Shown here piece after piece: positions 34,673 through 42,966 of a stretch of 64,000 nt of DNA. The position numbers and the translations under genes were made by a program. The stretch comes from Micrococcales bacterium (GTDB taxonomy: Bacteria > Actinomycetota > Actinomycetes > Actinomycetales > Cellulomonadaceae), in the NCBI GenBank assembly GCA_009785115.1, contig WQWY01000011.1, positions 24,556 through 88,555 of the forward strand, in the 5' to 3' direction. The notes beneath the pieces were generated by a model, which was given only the letters and a program-made list of their open reading frames with translations, was not told where the DNA came from and did not search any database. The first letter of the stretch is position 1. Each line of letters opens with the position of its first letter.

Positions 34673-35965
34673 TCACACGGTTCCTCCTCGCCCGCGTCTG
34701 GCGATCACGATCACCGCCACGACCACCCCCGCACCCAGCAGCACAGCCACCACCGCGACCACCACCCACACCCACCCCGGCACCCCGTTCGTGCTGCCCG
34801 AGCCCGCCGTGCCGGATGAGTCCGGCGACGGCGAGACCGTCGCCGGCGGAGCGGTAGCGAACGGGTCCGGAGAGAACGCCCCAGCGATATCAGCGGCCGA
34901 CAGGTCACCGTCAAACCGCGCCTCCTGCTCGATCAACGGGTTCACGTCCGGATACCCCGTCGGCTCATCAGCGATCATCCCCAACAGGTTCACCGTCCCG
35001 TGCCCCACCTTGTCCGGGTCACCAGGGATGGCGTGAGCCACGAGAACCTGCAACAACTGGTTCGGCGTCGCCTCAGGATGAGCCGACCACACCACCGCCA
35101 GCACACCAGCGGTGATCGGCGCCGCGAACGACGTGCCCTGACCGATCCTGGTCGGGGTCCAGTCGTGAGTGCTCAAGTCCCCTTGAAGCAAGATGTTCAC
35201 ACCAGGAGCGGCGACAGTGGTTTTGCGCACCGGGTACAGACCCTGCGTCGTCCCCTCACCCAACACTCGCCCGTCCATGCCGACCGCCTGGACACCAACA
35301 GAAGCGTTCAACTCACCAACAGAACTCAGACTCCCTGGTTGAGCGGGAAGCGAAGCAACGATGATCACGCCCTGGTTCAACGCCCACGCCACCGTCTGCC
35401 GCGTCCATGGATCGATGGGGCCGCTACGCTGGATGCTGATGATCTTCGCCCCGTCACCCACAGCTTGGACGATCGCATCCGACAAGCCTGCGCACGTGGA
35501 GGAGCGGTCGATAGCGGGATCTCCATCAGCGTAGAGTTTTACTGTCGCGTCAGGAGCTATCCCGCCGACCGAGGGCTGGCCGTCGAACCCAGCGCCCGTA
35601 CCGACGATGGTCGCCACGACATTGCTGCCGTGGGAGGTCGAGAACGTGAGCGCCTCGCCCGTGGCAGGCAGGTTCGCCCCGGTGTCGGGATCCTTGCACA
35701 AAGACCTCCCACCGTTCATGATCTGCACGTCAGCGCCCTGGAGCATCGGCAGGCTCGGGGTGATACTGGCGTCGATGACCGCGACGGTCACCCCCTGGCC
35801 TCGATGCCCCGCCGCGTGGACCTGGGCCGTGCCCAACGTCTCGTGATACCACTGACCGTCCACCGCCGACGCAGGACCTGCCACCCCCACGAGCGGCACC
35901 AGAGCGACCACAGCCGCGACCACCCACCCCCAACCACCACCGCGCCGGCGGCTAGCCCGGCTCAC
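34673..35965 (-). CDS. Mycosin-like subtilisin protease (copy 1)
   Basis: 430 residues with the same layout: signal segment, D65, H112, S279 (GTSFAAP) and a C-terminal transmembrane helix. The start GTG overlaps the stop of the upstream 164-aa gene (GTGA), so the two are coupled. Differences from copy 2 cluster around VKLYADGDPAIDRSSTCAGL, near the substrate cleft, suggesting divergence of specificity. No EccB/C/D/E genes are in the window, so any secretion core must be elsewhere. Confidence 0.85.
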   Translation of the reverse strand: MSRASRRRGGGWGWVVAAVVALVPLVGVAGPASAVDGQWYHETLGTAQVHAAGHRGQGVTVAVIDASITPSLPMLQGADVQIMNGGRSLCKDPDTGANLPATGEALTFSTSHGSNVVATIVGTGAGFDGQPSVGGIAPDATVKLYADGDPAIDRSSTCAGLSDAIVQAVGDGAKIISIQRSGPIDPWTRQTVAWALNQGVIIVASLPAQPGSLSSVGELNASVGVQAVGMDGRVLGEGTTQGLYPVRKTTVAAPGVNILLQGDLSTHDWTPTRIGQGTSFAAPITAGVLAVVWSAHPEATPNQLLQVLVAHAIPGDPDKVGHGTVNLLGMIADEPTGYPDVNPLIEQEARFDGDLSAADIAGAFSPDPFATAPPATVSPSPDSSGTAGSGSTNGVPGWVWVVVAVVAVLLGAGVVVAVIVIARRGRGGTV

Positions 35966-36435
35966 GCCTGACCCCCGGTACCCGCAGCAGCGTCGCCCGT
36001 ACCCGCAGCGCCGCCCCCGGCGCCGGGGGTCGTCGCGTTCCCGCTGCTCTCCCCGTCGGAGTCGCCCGCAGCGGGAGGCCTGGTGGTGTTGCGGGTGATC
36101 ACGGTCACGGCCTGCTCCACCGCCAGCTGGGAGGCCTCGCTGTCCGCCGCGTGGTCGGCCCGCATCAACAGGTACGCGCCCTCGGCCAGCTGCTCCTCAC
36201 GGGCCTCCAGCTTCTCCTTCGAGGCGCGCGAGTCGGCCGCCACCATGTCAGCGATCGCGTCGATCGCCGCCTGACAACGGGCGACGGTGGGCGAGCCGGA
36301 GCCTGTCAGCCCTTCCCTGTACACCGCCCACTCGCTGGGAAGGCCGCCCTCGGCAACCTGCATGGCCCTGGCATGCTGGACCAGGCGCTCACGCGCGACA
36401 CCGACCGCGCTAGAGACATCTTCAAAGGCTGACAC
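35962..36435 (-). CDS. Small helical protein heading the mycosin operon
   Basis: 157 residues from GTG 36435 (AGAGGGG upstream); the TTG start in the ORF track lies in the ribosome site. Residues 1-~115 are predicted helical with hydrophobic heptads (AFEDVSSAVGVARERLVQHARAM...AIADMVAADSRASKEKLEAREEQLAEGAYLLMRAD), like a WXG100/Esx-size bundle but without a visible WXG. A Gly/Ala/Thr-rich tail follows. It is a possible T7SS chaperone or substrate (inference). Confidence 0.55.
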   Translation of the reverse strand: MSAFEDVSSAVGVARERLVQHARAMQVAEGGLPSEWAVYREGLTGSGSPTVARCQAAIDAIADMVAADSRASKEKLEAREEQLAEGAYLLMRADHAADSEASQLAVEQAVTVITRNTTRPPAAGDSDGESSGNATTPGAGGGAAGTGDAAAGTGGQA

Positions 36436-36532
36436 GCCGGGAACCCCTCTCGACAACGATCGACCAACCGGTCATATCGGTCACCCTACAGCGGCACCAC
36501 GAAGACCACCGTCACCCTGTGGACTGAAGAGC

Positions 36533-36552
36533 TGTCCCCAATATTGGGGACA
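36533..36552. promoter_or_regulatory. Perfect 20-nt palindrome, candidate operator
   Basis: TGTCCCCAAT/ATTGGGGACA is a perfect dyad centred 107 bp upstream of the mycosin operon start and about 270 bp upstream of the MFS start. The AT-rich centre in a GC-rich region and dyad length suit a dimeric repressor site. Confidence 0.45.
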
Positions 36553-36799
36553 CCGTCGCCCCCGACCCTCAGCCCTGGCCGAGACTCAGGGCTCACGACA
36601 AGCACATCGTCGCGGACGCCATCAGCCAGCGCGCCGACCGGTCGAAGTCGCGCGCCGCAGCGGAGAGCTGATCGGCGACGACCGACCATCCGTGCCCACC
36701 GCTGTCACAAGAGCGCTCCTGCTCGACGCGGCGCTCAGGCACGCACCGGATCGAGCAGGCTCTGCGGAAATAGATGAGGTGGATGTCGGGGGGCGCGCT

Positions 36800-36805
36800 T
36801 AGCCT
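36800..36805 (+). promoter_or_regulatory. -10 box of the leaderless MFS gene
   Basis: TAGCCT (TANNNT) lies exactly 7 nt before GTG 36813, and no Shine-Dalgarno is present, indicating a leaderless transcript and deciding the start. Confidence 0.5.
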
Positions 36806-36812
36806 CGCTGTC

Positions 36813-38072
36813 GTGGATGAGCAGCGGTGGGTGCCGCGGGTCGCGTGGTTCTTGACCGGGCAGGCGGTGTCGCTGTTCGGCTCTGGTGTGGTGGGGTTCG
36901 CGATCATCTGGCACGTCGCCCTGGACACGCGCAGCGCGACGAGCTTCGTCATCGTCTCGTTCGTGGCCACGGCGCCACAAGGCCTGATGTCGCTGGTCGG
37001 CGGCCTGTGGGCCGACCGCTACAACCGCAAGGCCCTGGTGATCGGGGCCGACGCGGCCATCGCCGTCATCACGGTAGCCCTCGCGTGGCTGATGCTCTCC
37101 GGTCAGGACTCGTTGTGGCTGATCGCCGGGGCGCTGCTGCTGCGGGCGCTGGGCGGGGGCATCCAGGTGCCCACCGTGGCCGCGATCCTGCCGTCCATCA
37201 CACCTGAACGTCACCTGCTGCGCGTCAACTCGATCTTCGGCTCTGTGCAGTCGGCGGTGTACCTGGCGGCCCCAGCCGTGGCGGCGGTGCTGCTGAGCGT
37301 CTGGGAGATCGGGTGGATCTTGCTGGTCGACGTGGTCACAGCCCTGATCGCGATCGTGATCCTGGCGCTGATCGCCGTGCCAGCCACACCCAAGGTCCCG
37401 GTCCGTGCGCCCGCGTCCGGTGCGGGTGCGGGCAGCGCCGACGACGAGAAGCCCGCGAGAGGCGGCATGTCCGAGGCTGTGAGGTTCGTCCGCAACCACC
37501 CGGGGCTGCACCGGACGATGCTGCTGGCCGTCGTCGTGGCCGCGCTCATCATGCCTGGGGGCTGGGCGATACCGATCATCGTGGTCAAGCTGTTCGGCGA
37601 CTCGCTCTGGATGCTCGCCTCCGCGGAGATCGGCTACTCGGGCGCCGTCATCGTGGGCGGGCTCATCCTCGCGGCCTGGGGCGGCCTGCGGAACCGCATG
37701 ACCATGATGCTGCTCGCGACAGGCGCCTGGGCGGTCTTCACCATCGCCCAGGGCCTGGCACCGTGGGCGCTCCTCTACATCGCGCTGTGGATCCCCTGGG
37801 GTCTGGTCAGCCCCGCGCTGATGGCGGTGTCGCTGACCGTGCTGCAGGAGGAGACGCCCCCGCACCTGCTCGGCCGCGTCATGGGGCTGCTGCAGGTCGT
37901 GTTCCTGCTCGTCGTGTCGTTCGTCCTGCTGCCGCTCGGCCCGCTGATGGACGCCGTCTCACCCCGCTGGGTGCTCGTGGTCGGTGGCGTCCTGGCGCTG
38001 CTGGCCACGTTCCTGCTCGCCCGGAAGGCACCACCGCTCATGGCGCCGCCCAAGGCCGAGACCACCACCTGA
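36813..38072 (+). CDS. MFS exporter (DHA3/EntS-MefA type)
   Basis: 419 residues, 12 predicted helices. WFLTGQAVSLFGSGVVGFAIIWHVAL and the cytoplasmic loop GGLWADRYNRKALVIGAD (motif A, G-x3-D-R-x2-R-K/R) fit the DHA3 family, which exports macrolides or siderophores. The middle loop is Pro/Ala/Gly-rich. GTG 36813 is chosen for the leaderless signal; the ORF track start at 36774 adds 13 residues. It converges with the Tad operon (28 bp apart). Substrate unknown. Confidence 0.85.
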   Translation: MDEQRWVPRVAWFLTGQAVSLFGSGVVGFAIIWHVALDTRSATSFVIVSFVATAPQGLMSLVGGLWADRYNRKALVIGADAAIAVITVALAWLMLSGQDSLWLIAGALLLRALGGGIQVPTVAAILPSITPERHLLRVNSIFGSVQSAVYLAAPAVAAVLLSVWEIGWILLVDVVTALIAIVILALIAVPATPKVPVRAPASGAGAGSADDEKPARGGMSEAVRFVRNHPGLHRTMLLAVVVAALIMPGGWAIPIIVVKLFGDSLWMLASAEIGYSGAVIVGGLILAAWGGLRNRMTMMLLATGAWAVFTIAQGLAPWALLYIALWIPWGLVSPALMAVSLTVLQEETPPHLLGRVMGLLQVVFLLVVSFVLLPLGPLMDAVSPRWVLVVGGVLALLATFLLARKAPPLMAPPKAETTT

Positions 38073-38101
38073 CGAACGCAGCCGCCCCTGGTCTGGCGTG
38101 C

Positions 38102-38482
38102 CTATCGGTCCCGGGCGGAGGAGGGCCCGGCCCTGGCCGACGCTCTCACGATGCCGAACGGGGTTCCCATGCCGACGTCCACCGTCACCACCCCGGCACC
38201 CTCGTGACGGCAGCCGATCAGCGAGACGTCGTTGCGGGCCGCCGTCTGACCGGCCAGGTCGCAGCAGTCGTCCACGTCACCGGTGACGCTCAGCCGGGTG
38301 GCGGCCGAGAGCGCGGCCAGGTCGGCAGCGCTCTGGGCGCGAGCCTTGGTGACCACGACCTGCCCCAGCCCGACGACGGTCAGCGCGAGCGTCAGCGCCA
38401 CCGCGACGACGGCCACCACCAGGACCGAACCAGAACCCCCGTCCCCCCGTCGACGCTGACGCCGACGTCCGGCGGGCCTCAA
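38102..38482 (-). CDS. TadG-like/Rv3654c-type pilus-region protein
   Basis: 126 residues. An Arg-rich start and GSGSVLVVAVVAVALTLALTVVGLGQVVVTKARAQSAADLAALSAA match the Rv3654c family: one N-terminal helix then the conserved AQ-x-AADLAALAAA motif. It is probably a minor pseudopilin or export-associated component. I use TTG 38482, which overlaps the TadE stop (TTGA) after GGGCGGAACC. It is the last gene of the Tad operon. Confidence 0.75.
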   Translation of the reverse strand: MRPAGRRRQRRRGDGGSGSVLVVAVVAVALTLALTVVGLGQVVVTKARAQSAADLAALSAATRLSVTGDVDDCCDLAGQTAARNDVSLIGCRHEGAGVVTVDVGMGTPFGIVRASARAGPSSARDR

Positions 38483-38820
38483 GGTTCCGCCCGGCCGGTG
38501 GCTGTCGCGGTCGCACGCAGACCGCCGAACGGCCCCTCCGCGACCACCGGTGCCGTGACCGTCACGGTGACCCACCCTCCGGAACGGTCGACCGTGGTGC
38601 TCGCGCCGACACCAGCCACCCGCTCCGCCACCGCCCGCACCGAGGCGTCGTCCTCGCCCAACGTGGCCACCCGGGTGGCGGCACGCGCCGCGTCGGTACA
38701 ACGCACCCGGGTGACCGTGGCGGCGGCCACCGCGAGCACCACGACGACGAGCATGGTGACCGCCACCATGCCGATCGCCAGCTCGGCGGTGACCGAGCCG
38801 CCGTCGCCTCGTGCCCTCAT
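38479..38820 (-). CDS. TadE-like minor pilin
   Basis: 113 residues. MRARGDGGSVTAELAIGMVAVTMLVVVVLAVAAA is a type IV pilin-like N-terminus with Glu at position 5 after the processing site (S-VTAEL), as in TadE. The extracellular part is Thr/Val-rich. ATGA overlap with the upstream DUF4244 gene shows coupling. It is likely processed by a prepilin peptidase not encoded in this window. Confidence 0.82.
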   Translation of the reverse strand: MRARGDGGSVTAELAIGMVAVTMLVVVVLAVAAATVTRVRCTDAARAATRVATLGEDDASVRAVAERVAGVGASTTVDRSGGWVTVTVTAPVVAEGPFGGLRATATATGRAEP

Positions 38821-39071
38821 CCCAGGGCTCGGGTGACGATGCCGAGCAGCAGCGCCCTCACCTCGCCGCCGTTGAGGACCAGCAGCAGGAGCCCGGCGAA
38901 CCCGGCCGCCGCCAACGTGACCAGCGCGTACTCGGCCGTGGCCATCCCGGCGTCGCGAGCGGTGGCCGCCGCCGTGCGGTGTCGAGCCACCACGCTGCAC
39001 CAGCTCACCACCCAGCGCCGACGCGGCCGTCGGGTGCTCCTCGCGATCAAGGGCATCGGGGTCAGGGACAT
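38817..39071 (-). CDS. DUF4244 protein, probable Flp-type major pilin
   Basis: 84 residues. A long basic leader (PLIARSTRRPRRRW) is followed by GMATAEYALVTLAAAGFAGLLLLVL. G|MATAEYA looks like a prepilin cleavage site with Glu5, and the hydrophobic helix continues to the end as in Flp pilins. AGGAGGAACGAC immediately precedes ATG 39071. A 375-bp gap with a hairpin separates it from tadC, suggesting its own promoter and higher expression. Confidence 0.82.
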   Translation of the reverse strand: MSLTPMPLIARSTRRPRRRWVVSWCSVVARHRTAAATARDAGMATAEYALVTLAAAGFAGLLLLVLNGGEVRALLLGIVTRALG

Positions 39072-39446
39072 GTCGTTCCTCCTGCGCTTCGCCGTCCGGC
39101 CGTGTGCCGGGCCAGCCCAGCCTCGACCACCACGACCCCGCACGGCCGAGCACCCCCACCGGTCCCGTGCCTCGACCGTCCCCGCCCAGGGCTGAGGACG
39201 GCCGTCCGCCGACCCCACCGGCACCGAGCTCGACCATCCCGTCACCCACCGACCGCTCCCTCGACACCAGCGTCTCCCGACATGAGACACAGTGCTTATC
39301 AGAAAACGGCGAGGTTCAGAAGAGGGTGACGTCAGGCCTCTGGGCTCACCGCGCAGCCCAGAGACGCGGCGTGGTCGACGACGCCGCACGCTTCGAAGGC
39401 ACGGCGTGGTCCTCAGACACGGCTCGGTCCGCACGAGCGTCCCTGG
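39072..39446. other. 375-bp gap between tadC and the pilin gene
   Basis: No gene is supported. A hairpin CTCTGGGCT/AGCCCAGAG (39338-39363) could end or attenuate transcripts from tadC. On the minus strand an AT-rich patch around 39290-39310 (TTTTCTGATAAGC) may hold a pilin promoter. ORFs here are shadows. Confidence 0.5.
39338..39363 (-). terminator. Hairpin after tadC (terminator or attenuator)
   Basis: A perfect 9-bp stem with 8-nt loop 84 bp downstream of the tadC stop, before the pilin gene. No U-run. It would lower read-through from the assembly genes into the pilin genes. Confidence 0.4.
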
Positions 39447-40004
39447 TCAGAGAAAGATGCCGGCCAGCGAGAGGACGACAGGGAGCAGGCCCAGCAGGAC
39501 GAACGACGGCAGGAGGCACAGCCCGAGCGGCAGCACCAGACGCACCCCGAGACGAGCGGCGGCGACGCGGGCGTGCTCGCGTCGCCCACGCACGACGCGC
39601 TCGCCGGCCTGGCGCAGCAGCGGGCCGGGAGCGGCACCGGTGGTCCATGCGGTGCTCAGAGGGTCGAGCACCGGCACCAACGCCGCCGAGACCCCGCGGA
39701 CAGCCTCGGGCCAGGGTGCGCCGAGGGTGAGCCTCCCCCCGACCGCTCTCAGCGCGTCCCCGGCACTCCCACCCACCGAGCCACCGACCGTCACCAGGGC
39801 TCGCGGCACCGGCGTCCCTGCTGTGATCGCGGCATCGAGCAGCGCCAGAAGCAGCACCGGGTCAGGTGGCTCGTCGCACACCTGGCCTCGCTCGGCCGTC
39901 AGTGCCCCGCCCCGAGGGGGCACCACCCACGGCGCCGTCGCGAGCGCGGCAGCCAGCGCGGCCGAGACCAGCGCGGCCACGACAGGCAACACGGTCGCGA
40001 TCAT
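39447..40004 (-). CDS. TadC-like pilus assembly membrane protein
   Basis: 185 residues from ATG 40004, which overlaps the tadB stop (ATGA). It has an N-terminal helix (VLPVVAALVSAALAAALA), a short T2SSF-like soluble domain (LLALLDAAITAGTPVPRALVTVGG, FVRGRREHARVAAARLGVRLVLPLGLCLLPSFVLLGLLPVVL) and a C-terminal helix pair. It forms the inner-membrane platform with TadB. The ORF track starts far upstream at 40457 in the wrong reading of tadB. Confidence 0.82.
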   Translation of the reverse strand: MIATVLPVVAALVSAALAAALATAPWVVPPRGGALTAERGQVCDEPPDPVLLLALLDAAITAGTPVPRALVTVGGSVGGSAGDALRAVGGRLTLGAPWPEAVRGVSAALVPVLDPLSTAWTTGAAPGPLLRQAGERVVRGRREHARVAAARLGVRLVLPLGLCLLPSFVLLGLLPVVLSLAGIFL

Positions 40005-40639
40005 CCTTGCCACCGCCGGGCCCGCTCGACCAGGGCCTTGATCCAGACGCGGCCGACGACGAGCAGGAGCAGCCCGGCCACCCCCGCCACGCTGCCGAGA
40101 CCACCGCCAGCGAGCACCGCGACCGGGTCCGCACCGACCACCAGGCCGAGGCCCAGCCCGAGCACAGGCAACCAGCCGACCAGCCGGGCGCTCGCCCTGG
40201 GCCCGGCCAGCGCGACGTTCAGGTCGCCCTCGGCCTCGGCGTCCGCCGCCAGCGCCGCCGCGACCGTGTCCAGCACCGGCGCCAGAGGTGCCCCCAGCTC
40301 CGCGGCCACCTGGTTCGCCGCCACGACAGCCCGGGCCCGCTCGACGGCACCGGTGGTCCGGCCGTCTCGTCGCGCCCGAGGCCGCTCCCCCACGGTGACG
40401 AGACGGGCCACGTCCGGCCCGTCGTCCCCCACGGGGGTCCCGAGAGCGTGCGACCACGCCTCACCCGCCCGAGCCCCGGCCCGCAGCCTGGCCGCGACAC
40501 CGGCCACCACGGCCGCCAGGTCGGACGGCCCACCCGCCGCACCCGACGACGGCTCGGCACGCTCGACCCTCACCCGCCGCACCGGGCCTGAGGCCACCAG
40601 CACCGCACCCGTCACCAGCACCACGACGAGCCAGGTCAT
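40001..40639 (-). CDS. TadB-like pilus assembly membrane protein
   Basis: 212 residues. An N-terminal helix (WLVVVLVTGAVLVASG) is followed by a T2SSF-type domain (LAAVVAGVAARLRAGARAGEAWSHAL, VAAELGAPLAPVLDTVAAALAADAEAEGDLNVALAGPRASARL) and two helices. It partners with TadA ATPase and TadC as the pilus motor platform. Start overlaps the tadA stop (ATGA) and its stop overlaps tadC. Confidence 0.85.
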   Translation of the reverse strand: MTWLVVVLVTGAVLVASGPVRRVRVERAEPSSGAAGGPSDLAAVVAGVAARLRAGARAGEAWSHALGTPVGDDGPDVARLVTVGERPRARRDGRTTGAVERARAVVAANQVAAELGAPLAPVLDTVAAALAADAEAEGDLNVALAGPRASARLVGWLPVLGLGLGLVVGADPVAVLAGGGLGSVAGVAGLLLLVVGRVWIKALVERARRWQG

Positions 40640-42051
40640 GACGCTCCCCGCAGGTCAGGCCCGGCGGCCGGAGGACGCGGGCGCAGCACCAACCCCCCGT
40701 CAGGGGTCGTGTCGGCGTACCCGAGCAGCGCCGCCAGGCGAGGCCAGGCCACCCCGCGAGCGACGTCACCGCCCGGTGAGGCGGCGAGCGCGACCTCGAC
40801 CCGCACCGACCCGTCGGGGCCTCGCCCGACGACCCCCACCTGCGCCACGTACCTGCGCCCCGACGCGCTGTCGCGCCGCAGGTGCACCACGGCGTCCAGC
40901 GCGCTGACCGCCTGGGCTGCCATGGCCTCACGCCCCGTCCCGGCGAGCGCCCCCAGCGCCTCGAGGCGGGCGGGGACCTCGGTGGCGGCGTTGGCGTGCA
41001 GGGTCGCGAACCCGCCCTCGTGCCCGGTGTTCAGGGCCGCGAGCACGTCGAGCACCTCCGCGCCTCGACACTCCCCGAGCACGATGCGGTCCGGACGCAT
41101 CCGCAGCGCGTGGCGGACCAGCGCACCGAGCCCGACGCCGCCAGCACCCTCGACGTTCGCCGGGCGGGCAGACAGGCTGACCACGTGAGGGTGGTCGACG
41201 CTCAGCTCTCGGGACTCCTCGATCACGACGATCCTCTGCGCCGGGTCCACCAGGCCCAGCAGGGTGGTCAGCAGCGTCGTCTTGCCGACTCCCGTCGAGC
41301 CGGTGACCAGCAGGTTCGCCCGCCGCTCCACGAGCGCCGCGAGCACCCCGGCCGACGCCGGGGCGAGCGTGCCGGCCGCGACCAGCTCGCTCATGGTGAA
41401 CGGCCTGGAACGGGGCACCCTCAGGCTGAGCACCGCGCACCGGCCGCTCAGCGGCGGCAGCAGGGCGTGAAGACGAGTGCCGTCCGGCAGCCTCCCGTCG
41501 ACGGCCGGGCTCGCGTCGTCCAGGCGTCGCCCGGCGACCGCCGCCAGCCGTACCGCCAGGGCACGCACCCCAGCCGCGTCGCCCAGGTCGACGCTCGCGC
41601 GGACAAGAGCCCCGTCACGCTCGACCCAGACGTCACGCGGGCCGTTGACCAGGACGTCGCAGACTCGCGGGTCGTCCAGCAGCGGCTGCAACGGCCCCGC
41701 CCCCAGCACCTCGCCTCGCACAGCCTCCACGGTGCGAGCCAGGGCTCGAGGCCCCAGCACCGTGGCCGACCCGGCCAGCACCGCGCTGACGGCGTCGGCG
41801 ACCCCGGCCGGGTCCACCCGCCCACCCAGCAGGGCCCGCACCTGAGCGACCAGCCCTGGGTCTGCTTCCAGGTGCCCCGGCCCGCCCCGCCGCGTCGTGT
41901 CGTCGGGCTGCGCCGCACCCTCCCGCCGCGCCGTGCTGACGGGCTGCGCCGTGCCGTCGAGATCTCCGCCATCTCGGCGGTGACGACCGACGACACGACG
42001 GGAACCCGACGAGACGGAGACCCAGGGCGCCCTGGGCAGGGTGGGGGTCAT
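40636..42051 (-). CDS. tadA: TadA/CpaF-type secretion ATPase
   Basis: 471 residues. Walker A GSTGVGKTTLLTTLLG, Asp box VVIEESRELSVDHPHVV, Walker B DRIVLGECRGAEVLDVLAALNTGHEGGFATLHAN, and the upstream VLVNGPRDVWVERDG segment are all typical of TadA. It powers Flp pilus assembly. The first ~55 residues are low-complexity Arg/Ser/Gly. Four-base overlaps with ssd upstream and tadB downstream make a tight operon. Confidence 0.93.
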   Translation of the reverse strand: MTPTLPRAPWVSVSSGSRRVVGRHRRDGGDLDGTAQPVSTARREGAAQPDDTTRRGGPGHLEADPGLVAQVRALLGGRVDPAGVADAVSAVLAGSATVLGPRALARTVEAVRGEVLGAGPLQPLLDDPRVCDVLVNGPRDVWVERDGALVRASVDLGDAAGVRALAVRLAAVAGRRLDDASPAVDGRLPDGTRLHALLPPLSGRCAVLSLRVPRSRPFTMSELVAAGTLAPASAGVLAALVERRANLLVTGSTGVGKTTLLTTLLGLVDPAQRIVVIEESRELSVDHPHVVSLSARPANVEGAGGVGLGALVRHALRMRPDRIVLGECRGAEVLDVLAALNTGHEGGFATLHANAATEVPARLEALGALAGTGREAMAAQAVSALDAVVHLRRDSASGRRYVAQVGVVGRGPDGSVRVEVALAASPGGDVARGVAWPRLAALLGYADTTPDGGLVLRPRPPAAGPDLRGAS

Positions 42052-42854
42052 CGAGGGCCCAGGAGAGAGGTGGCGAGGGCGGTCATCGCCCGGGCGGTGC
42101 GCAGACCCGGGGTCAGCATGCCGCGCTCCGCGCCCAGCGCGAGGCCGCGGTCGCGCGGGACGCGGCCGAGCAGCGGGAGGGCCGTCGCCTGCTCCATCTC
42201 GGCCACCGACAGCCCGCCCGTGTCGCGCACCACCAGCCCGGTGCGCGACGCCGCCGGGCCCAGCGCGACCCTCAGCGCCACCGCCCCGCCCGCCGACATC
42301 GCGTCCCGCCCGACCACGACGACCACCAGGTGGCAGCGCATCGCCACCGAGGGGTCCGCGAGCACGCCGGCCCGGGAGAGGTCGAGCACGACCGCGCCGG
42401 CGGCCTCACCCAGCCGGTCCAGCACCTCGGCCCCCGGCAGCGCGGCCGGGCGCTCCCTGTCGGCGGACAGCACCGCGCAGCGACCCCACCGGGGGAGCGC
42501 CGCGAGCAGCTCGGCACCGGCGACGTCCCCCGCCCCGACCAGGTCGGGCCATCGCGGGCCCGGGACGGTCTCGAGGCCGAGGAGCACGTCGAGCCCGGCC
42601 CCCGCGCACAGGTCGACCACGACCGTCGCCGTGCGCTCAGCCGCCTGGGCCGCCAGCAGCGCGGCGAGCACCGACGCGCCGACACCACCGCGAGCGCCGA
42701 CCACCCCCACGACGACGGCTCGAGCTGGTCCAGACGGGTACGTGAACGTCTCTCGCACCCGGCCAACGTGACAGACACGGACGAGCGCGGGCCGACCGAG
42801 CCGCCCATCAGGGAGAACAACCTCTGGCGCGCTGGGCTGGGGACGGCTCGTCAC
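42048..42854 (-). CDS. Ssd/CpaE-like MinD-family protein of the Tad operon
   Basis: 268 residues. VVVGVVGARGGVGASVLAALLAAQ is the deviant Walker A of ParA/MinD/CpaE proteins (Ser in place of Ser/Thr after GGVG-A). VVVDLCAGAGLDVLLGLE and VVLDLSRAGV follow. It resembles Rv3660c (Ssd), encoded at the head of the same pilus operon in mycobacteria; CpaE localises the pilus apparatus. GTG 42854 is the first start but has a poor ribosome site, so a later Val/Met could be used. Confidence 0.82.
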   Translation of the reverse strand: MTSRPQPSAPEVVLPDGRLGRPALVRVCHVGRVRETFTYPSGPARAVVVGVVGARGGVGASVLAALLAAQAAERTATVVVDLCAGAGLDVLLGLETVPGPRWPDLVGAGDVAGAELLAALPRWGRCAVLSADRERPAALPGAEVLDRLGEAAGAVVLDLSRAGVLADPSVAMRCHLVVVVVGRDAMSAGGAVALRVALGPAASRTGLVVRDTGGLSVAEMEQATALPLLGRVPRDRGLALGAERGMLTPGLRTARAMTALATSLLGPR

Positions 42855-42931
42855 GGGAGCGATCCGTCCGCATGGTGAGCCGGCCGTCCACGATCTGAGT
42901 CAAGGAATCGCAAAGAGTTGTCTAGGGCCGA

Positions 42932-42960
42932 TTGACCCTTCCTGGATCGCTCCTCATGGT
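42932..42960 (+). promoter_or_regulatory. Putative promoter of the intergenic RNA
   Basis: TTGACC (-35) and CATGGT (-10) are spaced 17 nt. The -10 keeps A2 and T6. The predicted start is near 42967. Confidence 0.45.
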
Positions 42961-42966
42961 CCACAA

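Larger units (their letters stand above)
36436..36812. other. 377-bp divergent intergenic region (mycosin operon / MFS exporter)
   Basis: No convincing gene. It holds the 20-nt palindrome at 36533, the MFS -10 box at 36800, and on the minus strand a TAGGGT hexamer about 50-60 nt before the mycosin operon that could be its -10. Short ORFs here lack ribosome sites and family features. Confidence 0.6.
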
